Origin: Candidatus Pelagibacter sp.
GTDB lineage: Bacteria > Pseudomonadota > Alphaproteobacteria > Pelagibacterales > Pelagibacteraceae
Assembly (NCBI GenBank): GCA_002704625.1
Contig: PAGZ01000043.1
Location: 3,594-46,492 of the forward strand
Direction of reading: 5' to 3'
DNA: 42,899 nucleotides
The number at the start of each line of letters is the position of its first letter. Within the stretch, counting starts at the first letter, position 1. Under the pieces are notes generated by a model that had not been told where the DNA came from, did no database searches, and saw only the letters and a list, made by a program, of their open reading frames with translations. Below, in pieces: positions 26,077-33,600 of this stretch. A program made the position numbers and the translations under genes.

Positions 26077-26862
26077 TTAAAGTGCCCTATACTTTTTTAA
26101 AATACCTTTGGATCTTAGTTTTTTTCTTATTTTTGTTGCTGAAATATTTTCAATATTTTTATTTAGTTTAATCTTATTAATTTTATAGCCTACGGTTCTT
26201 CCATAACAAATTTCTGAAATGTTTGGCACAATTTGAATTTTTATCCTTTTTTTAAAGTTGATCAAGTCCTTTTCAATATTACTTTTTACTTGGCTAAAGT
26301 TTAATGGATTATCATTAATTCCATGGACATCTTTTATCATGATAAAAACTTGATCTGCTCTTGTAATACATTCCTCAAATAATTTTCTGTGGCCATAATG
26401 CCATGGTTGATATCTCCCCATCATTTGAATGGTATTTTTTTTATTATTCCATTTATAGCCTAGAATTAAATCTTTAATTTGAATTAAATTTAAATACAAA
26501 TTTTTTTCAGTAAGTCTAATATTATAGTTTTTGGGTTTTTGAAATGTTTTGTCAAAAGTCGGGTATCTTCCTTTTTTAATAGTATCCATCCAGATTAGGT
26601 AGTCGGGACTAAATACTTTTCTTCCTTTTTCGTATGGACAAACAAAATCTGCTATAACAAATTTTTTTTTACTTTTTTTTGCTAGAAGTCTCATTCTTTT
26701 TGCCTGTCTCAAAACTCCAGGTTTAGAAAAATCCCAATCTTTATACTTAGTTCTTACTCTATCTGCATTTAACCAATCTGCTTTAAGAATAAATTTTAAC
26801 TTTTTAGCTAGAGTTGTCTTACCTGATCCTGGTAAACCAATTAATAAAATTTTCTTTGTCAT
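26077..26862 (-). CDS. APS-kinase-like / HxGH nucleotidyltransferase fusion protein
   Basis: 261 aa, two fused domains. Residues 1-125 look like an adenylylsulfate-kinase fold: P-loop GLPGSGKTT (9-17), LNADRVR (31-37) in place of the LDGDNVR motif, and ADFVCPYEKGR. Residues 143-261 look like a small HxGH nucleotidyltransferase of NadM/phosphopantetheine-adenylyltransferase type: GRYQPWHYGH with H155 and H158, and ISATKIR at 240-246. It is not ATP sulfurylase, which has a different HxxH context and is larger. A single protein could phosphorylate a small alcohol or acid and then couple it to a nucleotide. Substrate unknown. Confidence 0.78.
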   Translation of the reverse strand: MTKKILLIGLPGSGKTTLAKKLKFILKADWLNADRVRTKYKDWDFSKPGVLRQAKRMRLLAKKSKKKFVIADFVCPYEKGRKVFSPDYLIWMDTIKKGRYPTFDKTFQKPKNYNIRLTEKNLYLNLIQIKDLILGYKWNNKKNTIQMMGRYQPWHYGHRKLFEECITRADQVFIMIKDVHGINDNPLNFSQVKSNIEKDLINFKKRIKIQIVPNISEICYGRTVGYKINKIKLNKNIENISATKIRKKLRSKGILKKYRAL

Positions 26863-26868
26863 ATTTTT

Positions 26869-28605
26869 TTAAGAAATTTTTCCGTCTTTTAAATTTAAAA
26901 TTTTATCACACGACTTGATAGTACTTTGTCTATGGGCAATCATAATCATTGTTTTATGTTTAAAGTTATTTTTTATATTCTGAATAATTGTCTCTTCTGT
27001 TTTTGAGTCTAATGCGCTAGTAGACTCATCCATAAAAAAAATATTTGGTTCTCTGTATACTGCTCTTGCTAATGCTATTCTTTGTCTTTCTCCACCAGAT
27101 AGTTTTAGACCATCGGTACCAACTTTGGTATTAACTCCATTTGGTAAATATGAAATTTTTTCTTTTAAATCTGCGATTTCAATTGCCTTAATAATTTTTT
27201 TTTCGTCAACGGGCTCATCAAGAAAATTAAAGGCAATATTTTTTTTTATTGTAGAGTCTAGTAAATAAACATTTTGAGATATATACCCGATTTCTTTTCT
27301 CCATTTTTCTAAATTGTTAAATATATTTTGTCCTTTATAAAAAATATTTCCACTTTTTGGAGTTAGCAAACCTAGCATCAAATGAAACAAAGTGCTTTTT
27401 CCTGCCCCCGTTTTCCCTGTTATTCCAACTTTGCTATTTTCATCAATACTTAGGTTAATATTTTTAATTGGGAAGATTTCACTATCTGGATACGAAAATG
27501 AGATATTGTCCAATAAAAGAAAGTCTTTTTTATTTGTAAATTTTAAATTTTTATTAACTTTGTTTTTAATCTCTGTTGAGTTGATTGTGCTTGAACCAAT
27601 TTTAGATATTTCTTTATTGATGAGCTCTATACTTGGCTCAAAATTTTTCATATAAGTTATACTCAAAGTTATTGCTCCAAAAGCAGGTATAAATCTAACA
27701 AATGATATTACTAGAAGTGTCAAAATTGGAATAATATTTATAAAATTTGGGTTTAAAGATAAGTATATTAAAGATGCCAAAATGATTGTAATTATCGATA
27801 TCAGCTCTAAAAAAATTCTTGGATATTTTTCGTAAAATGAAAAAAAATAGGTGTTATCCTCCAAATTATCTATTTTATTTTTGAAATGTTCCCGAATTTC
27901 ATTTTCTTTAGATAAAATTTTTAAATCCTTGATTGCTCCAAAAGTTTCATAGACAGTTTGCGTAATACTCTTTTGTAGATCTTGATTTTGAATCGCTCTT
28001 TTTCTTATTAAGGGTTTAACTTTTTTTAAATAAATTATTATTAACATACAAAAAAATATAGAAGTAAAAAAAGTTATGAGGGGATTAACAATTAACAAAA
28101 GAGAGAAAATTACCAATATGGTTAAGCTCTCTCTTGTAAATGCTATTAAATGAAACATGTATCCATAGGCATTTTGTATTTCACTCGAAACATTTCTAGA
28201 AAGTTCTGATGGATTCTTTGTAAGATGAAATAAATAAGGAGAATTTGTATAATAGGTAAATAATTTAGTGGCTATATCAATCTTTAAATTCTTAAAGAAT
28301 TTTCCTTGAAGATAAGTGTGAAATATTAGAAATGAGTTTTTAAATAAAAATGTTGATATAACAAATATTGCACCTATTGAAATTAAAATTTTATTGCTGA
28401 ATTTGGGAATGATATCTATTGTAAAAAATTCATTAATTTTGTTTAGTAAAAGAGACGGGTCTATAATAATGCTAACAAATAAAGGAATAGAAGCTAAACT
28501 AATAAATTCTAAAAAAAATATTACGAAATTTAGTAGAATAATCATATTGAATTTTGTCCTATCTTTTCCGCTTAAGATTGGATGGACTTTAGAAAACACA
28601 TTCAT
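26869..28605 (-). CDS. ABC transporter/flippase with fused membrane and ATPase domains (MsbA/PglK-like)
   Basis: 578 aa half-transporter. The N-terminal ~320 residues carry about six hydrophobic segments (around 22-45, 73-95, 152-173, 176-196, 265-283 and 288-310). The ATPase domain has Walker A GKTGAGKST (397-405), signature LSGGERQR (502-509), Walker B IFFMDEST (522-529) and the H-loop MIAHRQST. A homodimer would move a lipid-linked glycan or lipid across the inner membrane, as PglK and MsbA do. No Wzx-type flippase is seen in the window, so this may be the export step for the glycan made here. It is the first non-regulatory gene of the operon. Confidence 0.88.
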   Translation of the reverse strand: MNVFSKVHPILSGKDRTKFNMIILLNFVIFFLEFISLASIPLFVSIIIDPSLLLNKINEFFTIDIIPKFSNKILISIGAIFVISTFLFKNSFLIFHTYLQGKFFKNLKIDIATKLFTYYTNSPYLFHLTKNPSELSRNVSSEIQNAYGYMFHLIAFTRESLTILVIFSLLLIVNPLITFFTSIFFCMLIIIYLKKVKPLIRKRAIQNQDLQKSITQTVYETFGAIKDLKILSKENEIREHFKNKIDNLEDNTYFFSFYEKYPRIFLELISIITIILASLIYLSLNPNFINIIPILTLLVISFVRFIPAFGAITLSITYMKNFEPSIELINKEISKIGSSTINSTEIKNKVNKNLKFTNKKDFLLLDNISFSYPDSEIFPIKNINLSIDENSKVGITGKTGAGKSTLFHLMLGLLTPKSGNIFYKGQNIFNNLEKWRKEIGYISQNVYLLDSTIKKNIAFNFLDEPVDEKKIIKAIEIADLKEKISYLPNGVNTKVGTDGLKLSGGERQRIALARAVYREPNIFFMDESTSALDSKTEETIIQNIKNNFKHKTMIMIAHRQSTIKSCDKILNLKDGKIS

Positions 28606-28642
28606 AGTTTCAAATAAATTAATTGGGTCTTGGGATTATTGA

Positions 28643-28702
28643 TTAATATTTAGACATAGCTCCGCACTCATCCAACTTATGAATGTGATATGGGTTTGTC
28701 AT
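28643..28702 (-). CDS. Possible 19-codon ORF in the gap before the ABC transporter gene
   Basis: The 100-base gap between the NusG-like gene and the ABC transporter gene holds a short ORF starting three bases after the NusG-like stop. It begins MTNPYHIHKLDECGAMSKY and then stops. Its composition is rich in H, D, E, C and Y, unlike the lysine/asparagine-rich chance frames around it, so it may be the start of a former gene cut down by recombination or a leader peptide. There is no recognisable domain. Evidence is weak. Confidence 0.2.
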   Translation of the reverse strand: MTNPYHIHKLDECGAMSKY

Positions 28703-28705
28703 TTT

Positions 28706-29182
28706 TTATATAGTTGAGTAATTAAATTTTCCTTTATCTGATATCGAAACTTTAATTGCACCAACCAATACTTGTATTTTTCTTTTTTCTTTTTTAATTA
28801 AACTAAATATATAATTTGAAAAAGGTCCGTTTAAAAATTTACCTTCATCACAAATATCTTCTTTAAAAAAAGTGTTTTTTAAAAAACCATTTTGGTCTTC
28901 ATGTGATTTGCAGTAATTAATAAAATTGAGAACTTCATTATTAAACTTTTTTTTAGAGAATAAAATTTTCTTTAAACCTTTGACAAATTTAAGATTAAAA
29001 ATTGAAGTATTTTCCTCACAAAAATTTTTACTATAACAAAATACATAATTACCAAGAATATTTTTTTCGCAACCATTTTTAGAGGATCTTATTTTGGGAT
29101 AATAAAACTTAATATCTGAAATTTTTTTTTTAATTTCAGAACGCAATAGATTAATATTATTTGTTGATACTACTATCCACAT
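28706..29182 (-). CDS. NusG paralog (RfaH/LoaP-like transcription elongation factor)
   Basis: 158 aa. The N-terminus MWIVVSTNNINLLRSEIKKK, YYPKIRS and NILGNYVFCYS follow the NusG N-terminal (NGN) domain, which binds RNA polymerase. The C-terminus has GKFLNGPFSNYIFSLIKKEK, then RKIQVLVGAIKVSIS, matching the KOW domain of NusG (the gpF.n segment and K-L-K-V-L-V strand). It is clearly diverged from housekeeping NusG. Such paralogs (RfaH, LoaP, UpxY) stop premature termination in long polysaccharide operons. It is the second gene of the ~29.5 kb minus-strand operon, as expected for a factor acting in cis. Confidence 0.82.
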   Translation of the reverse strand: MWIVVSTNNINLLRSEIKKKISDIKFYYPKIRSSKNGCEKNILGNYVFCYSKNFCEENTSIFNLKFVKGLKKILFSKKKFNNEVLNFINYCKSHEDQNGFLKNTFFKEDICDEGKFLNGPFSNYIFSLIKKEKRKIQVLVGAIKVSISDKGKFNYSTI

Positions 29183-29184
29183 AG

Positions 29185-29514
29185 TTATTTTATTCTTTTT
29201 TGTTTTTTATTTATATTTTCAACTTCTTTTTTTAACTCATCATATTCTTGAAGCTTTCTTTTCATAAAGTTTAAGGTTATTTTTGTTTTTTCAGCTATTC
29301 CTCTTGGGGTTAGTAGATAAAGATAGCCAGTTTTATTTGGGTGTCTTTTAAAGTTTTTGATTTTAATAAGGCCTTTTAACTTGAGCTCATTAAGAAGATA
29401 ATTTAGTTTTCCAAGACTTACATCCATTTTAGAGGCAAGTTCTCTTTGGGAAGACTCAGGTTTTTTGGAAATCTTTCTTAACAAATTAAATTCTTGTTGA
29501 TTAAAATCTTTCAT
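29185..29514 (-). CDS. MarR-family EPS-associated transcriptional regulator
   Basis: 109 aa. A winged helix-turn-helix with SSQRELASKMDVSLGKLNYL as the recognition region, then LKLKGLIKIKNFKRHPNKTG and YLYLLTPRGIAEKTKITLNF, followed by a helical, probably coiled-coil C-terminus. This closely follows the small EPS-associated MarR family often found at the head of exopolysaccharide operons. It starts the long minus-strand operon, two bases before the NusG paralog. A perfect palindrome (29523-29543) lies nine bases upstream of its ATG inside the promoter, so autoregulation is likely. The -10 region lies so close to the ATG that the mRNA may be leaderless. Confidence 0.87.
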   Translation of the reverse strand: MKDFNQQEFNLLRKISKKPESSQRELASKMDVSLGKLNYLLNELKLKGLIKIKNFKRHPNKTGYLYLLTPRGIAEKTKITLNFMKRKLQEYDELKKEVENINKKQKRIK

Positions 29515-29525
29515 ACATCTATAAT
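29497..29525 (+). promoter_or_regulatory. Plus-strand promoter for 29554-31527
   Basis: TTGATT at 29497-29502, a 17-base spacer and a perfect TATAAT at 29520-29525 form a strong sigma-70-type promoter. The -35 box lies inside the start of the divergent MarR coding sequence. Expected start near 29532 leaves a 5' leader of about 20-30 bases before the ATG at 29554 or 29563. The -10 box overlaps the palindromic operator by three bases. Confidence 0.55.
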
Positions 29526-29548
29526 GTTCATTTATTGAACATTGTCAA
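29518..29548 (-). promoter_or_regulatory. Promoter of the long minus-strand operon
   Basis: Read on the minus strand, a perfect -35 TTGACA (29548-29543) is followed by the operator and then by overlapping -10 candidates CATTAT (16-base spacer) or TATAGA (19-base spacer). Transcription would begin at about 29514-29511, which is at or just inside the MarR start codon (29514), implying a leaderless transcript. The same TTGACA-operator-(-10) module occurs on the plus strand at 37173-37200. Confidence 0.55.
29523..29543. promoter_or_regulatory. Palindromic operator, probable MarR-regulator site 1
   Basis: AATGTTCA, five bases (TTTAT), TGAACATT: a perfect 8-bp inverted repeat with a 5-base centre. 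It overlaps the -10 of the plus promoter and fills the spacer of the minus promoter, so a bound dimer should block both. It is 9 bases upstream of the MarR gene. The same half-sites recur at 37179-37197. Assignment to the MarR protein is inference from position and symmetry. Confidence 0.6.
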
Positions 29549-29556
29549 GGACAATG
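29540..29556. repeat. Second inverted repeat overlapping the operator
   Basis: CATTGTC, AAG, GACAATG: a perfect 7-bp inverted repeat overlapping the first palindrome by four bases. It contains the minus-strand -35 box and, on the plus strand, ends across the ATG at 29554. It could be a second binding site or a small hairpin in the plus-strand leader that covers the ribosome-binding AAGGA at 29547-29551. Confidence 0.4.
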
Positions 29557-30831
29557 AATTATATGGCAGATAGACAGACCGCTATTCAACTTTTAGATTT
29601 AAAAATTGGAAAGAAAATTACGATACATCAATATTTAAAGGATTTTTTTTATAAACCAAGATATTTTATACTACCAAAAAGTATATTTAAACAAAGCATA
29701 ATTATTTTTATTTTTTCAAAATTAAGAAAAATTATTCTTTTTTGTCAATTAATTATAAAATCTAAATTTGTATTTTCGAACCCTCCCCCTAAGAAAAATA
29801 TCCTTTTTGATGATGAACAATTAAATGTTTCTGAAAAGATCTTTATTAAAAAAAATTATTTTATACTTAAATCTAGAATTGAAAACATAAATGAGATTTT
29901 TATTACAATAAAAATAATTAGCTATATATTAAAAAACTTTTTTAAAAATAGCATAAAAGTAAATTATATTTCTGCTCTAATTATTATAATTGAACCTAAG
30001 AATATTATTACAATTACCGATAACTCAATTGATTTTTTTTTACAGGCAAAAATATTAAAAAATAAAAAAATAAATTTTATAGCAATCCAAAATGCTCATA
30101 GGTACGATAATGATCCTGAAATTCGGAAGTTTAGATTCTTAAACAATTATTTTACATTCAGTAATTTTGAAAAAAAAATTTTCCGAAATTCAAGTTTAAA
30201 TAAAAATATAATTCCAATGGGATCGATCAGATCTATAATGGCGAAAAATTATTTAAAAAACAAAGTCAAAGATAAAAAGATATATGATATTTGTTTAATT
30301 TCTGAGCCTGACCTTGAAATAGGTGGAGGTGATTTAAATTCAAAAAATATAGATAAAAAAGTTGCACTAGTCGCTGAACATTGCTTGAAATTCGCAAAAA
30401 AGTTTAAAAAAAAAATAATATTTTCAGGTAAACATGATGTTAGATCTAATTTTAGATTTATAGAGCAAAGATTTTATAGATATAATTTGAAAAATAATAA
30501 GTTTAGAATTAGTTTTAATAACAAATTAAAATTTGGTACATATAAAAATATTATTCAAAGTGATGTCATTATAGGTTGTACATCTAGTTTACTTAGAGAG
30601 TCTTTTGCTTTCCGAAAAAAAATATTGTGGTGTAATTTTATTAAAGAAGCAAAATTCCCGTTTAATGGTCCAATGTGTCTTAATAATTATGATTATGAAT
30701 CTTTTGAAAAATCTTTAACTAGTATTTTAAAAATGAATTACAAAACATTTTCCAAAAAAATAAGAAATATTGAAAATATTTACTATAAAAAAGACGATGC
30801 TTTCAATAATTTAAAAAAGTCTCTTTTATAA
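29554..30831 (+). CDS. Putative GT-B-like surface polysaccharide biosynthesis protein
   Basis: 425 aa from ATG 29554; ATG 29563 has a better-placed AAGGA 11 bases upstream, and a TTG at 29542 would reach into the operator. The protein lacks clear membrane segments. Mid-protein FIAIQNAHRYDNDP and TFSNFEKKIF, then IPMGSIRS, and at the C-terminus DVIIGCTSSLLRESFAFRKK form the pattern seen in surface-carbohydrate biosynthesis proteins with a GT-B-like fold, where the C-T-S-S-L loop would bind the donor phosphate. It may be a distant relative of the 8826-10058 product. A transferase role is likely, but donor and acceptor are unknown. Confidence 0.55.
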   Translation: MNYMADRQTAIQLLDLKIGKKITIHQYLKDFFYKPRYFILPKSIFKQSIIIFIFSKLRKIILFCQLIIKSKFVFSNPPPKKNILFDDEQLNVSEKIFIKKNYFILKSRIENINEIFITIKIISYILKNFFKNSIKVNYISALIIIIEPKNIITITDNSIDFFLQAKILKNKKINFIAIQNAHRYDNDPEIRKFRFLNNYFTFSNFEKKIFRNSSLNKNIIPMGSIRSIMAKNYLKNKVKDKKIYDICLISEPDLEIGGGDLNSKNIDKKVALVAEHCLKFAKKFKKKIIFSGKHDVRSNFRFIEQRFYRYNLKNNKFRISFNNKLKFGTYKNIIQSDVIIGCTSSLLRESFAFRKKILWCNFIKEAKFPFNGPMCLNNYDYESFEKSLTSILKMNYKTFSKKIRNIENIYYKKDDAFNNLKKSLL

Positions 30832-30834
30832 ACA

Positions 30835-31527
30835 ATGAATAATTTAGGAATAATTATCCAAGCAAGGGCTACATCAAAACGCTTTCCAAATAAAATTTTT
30901 AAAAAAATTGAAAAAATTACTGTTCTTGAACATGTCTTAAAACGAGTTAAAAAAATTAAATTTAGAAATAAAATTATAATAGCAAGTACTATTAATAAAA
31001 CTAATAGTAAAATTATAAAAATAGCCAAAGATAATAACTGCAATTATTTTTTTGGTCCTGAAAAGAATGTTCTTAAGAGATTTTATTTGTCTGCAAATAA
31101 ATTTAAAATTAAAAATATAGTTAGAATTTCTGCAGACTCACCTTTTATAGATCCCAAAATAATAGATAAATTTTGTAAAATTTTTAATAAGGGAAAATTT
31201 GATGTGGTTACAAACTTGTTTAGACCAACTTATCCTAAAGGCATGAGTGTAGAAATATTTAACTATAAAACGTTAAAAAATGTTTATTTATTTGCCAAAA
31301 GCAAGCATGACAAAGAACATGTAACTCCATTTATTTACAAAAATCCAAATAAATTTATCATTAAAAATTTTTACCTTAAAAGATCTTTAAGGAAATATAA
31401 TTTTGCGATTGATAGACCTAAAGACTTAAAATATTTAACGAAAATTTACATAAAATTAAGAAAATTAAGAAAAGAAAATAAATTTAAATTTAAAGACTTG
31501 GTGAAGGTAGCAAAGATACTAAATTAA
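30835..31527 (+). CDS. Cytidylyltransferase, SpsF/acylneuraminate type
   Basis: 230 aa. The N-terminal IIIQARATSKRFPNKIFKKI (6-25) is the SpsF-type nucleotide-binding segment (Q-A-R-x-x-S-x-R-x-P-x-K). NIVRISADSPFIDPKIID carries the metal-binding aspartates and KYNFAIDRPKDL is the family C-terminal motif. It probably activates a sugar acid or sugar phosphate with CTP. A second NeuB/SpsE-type synthase is encoded at 39746-40747, so the two may serve the same sugar although they lie in different operons. The gene follows its partner by three bases, and its stop overlaps the stop of the convergent radical SAM gene by three bases. Confidence 0.82.
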   Translation: MNNLGIIIQARATSKRFPNKIFKKIEKITVLEHVLKRVKKIKFRNKIIIASTINKTNSKIIKIAKDNNCNYFFGPEKNVLKRFYLSANKFKIKNIVRISADSPFIDPKIIDKFCKIFNKGKFDVVTNLFRPTYPKGMSVEIFNYKTLKNVYLFAKSKHDKEHVTPFIYKNPNKFIIKNFYLKRSLRKYNFAIDRPKDLKYLTKIYIKLRKLRKENKFKFKDLVKVAKILN

Positions 31528-32603
31528 ATATTATATTTTTCATTTTCTATACAAAGCTGACATATTTTATTTGGATTATTATTTTTGAAACCATCCCTAA
31601 CTTTGTTCATATTAATACCATGCCAAATATCTTTTAAACTTGTTTTAAGAACATTTCCAACCGGTAAATTTCTTCCTACAGTGTTACAACACGGACCGAC
31701 ATAGCCATCGGAGTGGATTGTTACCTGTCCCCAAGGTTGATTGCAATTATACTTTGTAAGCAATCGTTTGCTTTTAACATCTTTGTTTGATTTGAGATCA
31801 TCATAAAAATCGATTGAATTTTCTCTTTGAATTTCTACAGTGTCTACAATATCAATCCATTTATCGATAAAAGTTTCAACCTCATGAGCGTTTTGCTCAA
31901 GAGCTACAAAAGAAGTTCTAACTAGAGGTAATGTTTTATTCATTGAATTTCTAAGTTTAACAAAATTTTTAACATTTTTTTCTATTAATTCTAATCTTCT
32001 AGTATTTAGAATTTTTTTATTCACAGGTATTCTAACTTTGTTATATGTTTCTTCTGAAGCTGCATCCATAGATATAAATAATCTCGTCAAAGAACTATTT
32101 AAAATTATTTCACTATTTTTTTCGTTTAGAAGCTTGCCATTTGTAAACAAAAATTGATCCATAATTTTTGCATCATCAGCCATTTTCAAAACTTTATCAA
32201 AATTTTTATAAAGAAGTGGTTCTGATGCACTTAGCAACAAAGCATCGAGTTTGTTTTTTTTAAAATCTGAGAAAATTTTTTCTAGATCATTGAGCTGTAG
32301 TGTATATTTTTTTGCATCATTTCTAAATCCTTGGTAACACATTGTACATTCTAAATCACATCTATTTACAAGTTCCAAAATTACTGAAATTGGATAATCC
32401 GGGAGAGTATTATGACCTTCGTCTTTTAAATAATTTTCATATTTTTTTCTGTAATCAAGAAATCTTTTTCCAAACTTCGGGAATAGTTCATCATAAAGGA
32501 TCTTCTCTGTATCTACACGCGAGTTTTTTTTAACAACAGATGCAGATAAGATTTCTTTTTTATTATGAATTCGATTATCTTTATTTAGTTCTTTCTGTTC
32601 CAT
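31524..32603 (-). CDS. Radical SAM protein with SPASM domain
   Basis: 359 aa from ATG 32603; an upstream ATG at 32654 would overlap the epimerase gene by 74 bases. The radical SAM cluster is C82-x3-C86-x2-C89 (NRCDLECTMC), with LLSASEPLLYKN and LFISMDAASEETYNKVR matching the barrel strands. The C-terminal SPASM region has CNQPWGQVTIHSDGYVGPCC, later NLPVGNV, DIW and ICQLC, which bind auxiliary iron-sulfur clusters. In sugar loci such proteins have been linked to sugar epimerisation, dehydration or modification of aminosugars. Here it closes the UDP-amino-uronate block. Substrate unknown. Confidence 0.85.
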   Translation of the reverse strand: MEQKELNKDNRIHNKKEILSASVVKKNSRVDTEKILYDELFPKFGKRFLDYRKKYENYLKDEGHNTLPDYPISVILELVNRCDLECTMCYQGFRNDAKKYTLQLNDLEKIFSDFKKNKLDALLLSASEPLLYKNFDKVLKMADDAKIMDQFLFTNGKLLNEKNSEIILNSSLTRLFISMDAASEETYNKVRIPVNKKILNTRRLELIEKNVKNFVKLRNSMNKTLPLVRTSFVALEQNAHEVETFIDKWIDIVDTVEIQRENSIDFYDDLKSNKDVKSKRLLTKYNCNQPWGQVTIHSDGYVGPCCNTVGRNLPVGNVLKTSLKDIWHGINMNKVRDGFKNNNPNKICQLCIENEKYNI

Positions 32604-33600
32604 AAAAATTTTTATACCATTGATAATACTTTTCAAATCCGTTAGCAATGCCATATTTGGGATTGTAATTAATCATTTTCTTTGCTTTTTTGATAGACAA
32701 TGTACCTCTTATAGCCATTAAATTATTCCTTTTAACATTTGTAAACTTTTGTTTTTGAAATTTATTTAATATTAATTTTTTTAAATCCAGAATTGACTTG
32801 GCAGATCCGTAAGTTAAATTAAAAGTTTGGTTTGCAGATTTATTTGTATTCTGGATAATTTTAAAGATACCCTGACACAAATCATCTATATAAGTAAAAT
32901 CTAGTTTCTCTTTTCCATTACCATTGATTATAATTCTTTTTTTCTGAAATGCGTTTTCGAGAAAAATTTGTATTACTCTATTACTTATACACCTTTCGCC
33001 ATATAAAGCTGAAGGTCTAATAATTGTATGTTTAATTGAAAATACATTTGTGAATGATTTAACCAATAATTCTCCTGATAACTTTAAAGAACCATACAGG
33101 CCTATTGGCCTACATTTTTCATTCTCATGAACTATAGTTTTTTTAAAATTTCCATAGACCATACTTGATGACAAGAAGATAAAGTGTGTTTTTTTTAAAG
33201 ATTTTACACTTTCTAGCGAATTAAATAGTGTTCTAAAACTATTTTGATAGGCCAATTCTGGATTCTGATTTGATCTGCCATCATGAGATACTGCGGCCAG
33301 ATGAATTAAAATATCAGGTTTGTAAATTTTTACAGCTTTCATTAATTGCTGTTTATTTGTAGCATCAATTTTTTTAATTGGTATGTTGTAATTTTCTAAA
33401 AGCTTAATTCTCTCATTGATAAAAGATCTATAAAGTATTTGTTTTTTTTTGTCTTTTAAATGATTTTTCACAAATTCAAGATTATTTATTTTAAAATTGT
33501 CAATTACTAAAATATTGTGTTCTCTCCTTTTAAGATAAATTGCTAAATTGTGACCTATAAAACCACAACCCCCTACTAATAAAATTTTCTTTTTTTTCAT
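32581..33600 (-). CDS. Extended SDR NAD-dependent epimerase/dehydratase
   Basis: 339 aa. The cofactor loop is LLVGGCGFIGHNLA (7-20), HLAAVSHDGRS follows, the active site shows FLSSSMVYGN with Y169 and K173 (LYGSLK), and IIRPSALYGERC and LDFTYIDDLCQG are typical for sugar-nucleotide epimerases. Its start overlaps the Gfo/Idh gene by four bases (ATGA). In a set with a nucleotide-sugar 6-dehydrogenase and a 3-aminating pair, it may epimerise the uronic acid at C4 or C5. The exact reaction cannot be read. Confidence 0.82.
   Translation of the reverse strand: MKKKKILLVGGCGFIGHNLAIYLKRREHNILVIDNFKINNLEFVKNHLKDKKKQILYRSFINERIKLLENYNIPIKKIDATNKQQLMKAVKIYKPDILIHLAAVSHDGRSNQNPELAYQNSFRTLFNSLESVKSLKKTHFIFLSSSMVYGNFKKTIVHENEKCRPIGLYGSLKLSGELLVKSFTNVFSIKHTIIRPSALYGERCISNRVIQIFLENAFQKKRIIINGNGKEKLDFTYIDDLCQGIFKIIQNTNKSANQTFNLTYGSAKSILDLKKLILNKFQKQKFTNVKRNNLMAIRGTLSIKKAKKMINYNPKYGIANGFEKYYQWYKNFYGTERTK

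Noticed and set aside
27392..27655. 87-codon plus-strand frame inside the ABC transporter gene
   Set aside because: Opposite the Walker A region of a well-supported gene; no promoter or ribosome-binding site and no recognisable product.
32604..32654. Upstream ATG extending the radical SAM protein by 17 residues
   Set aside because: It would overlap the epimerase gene by 74 bases; ATG 32603 gives a normal short overlap.
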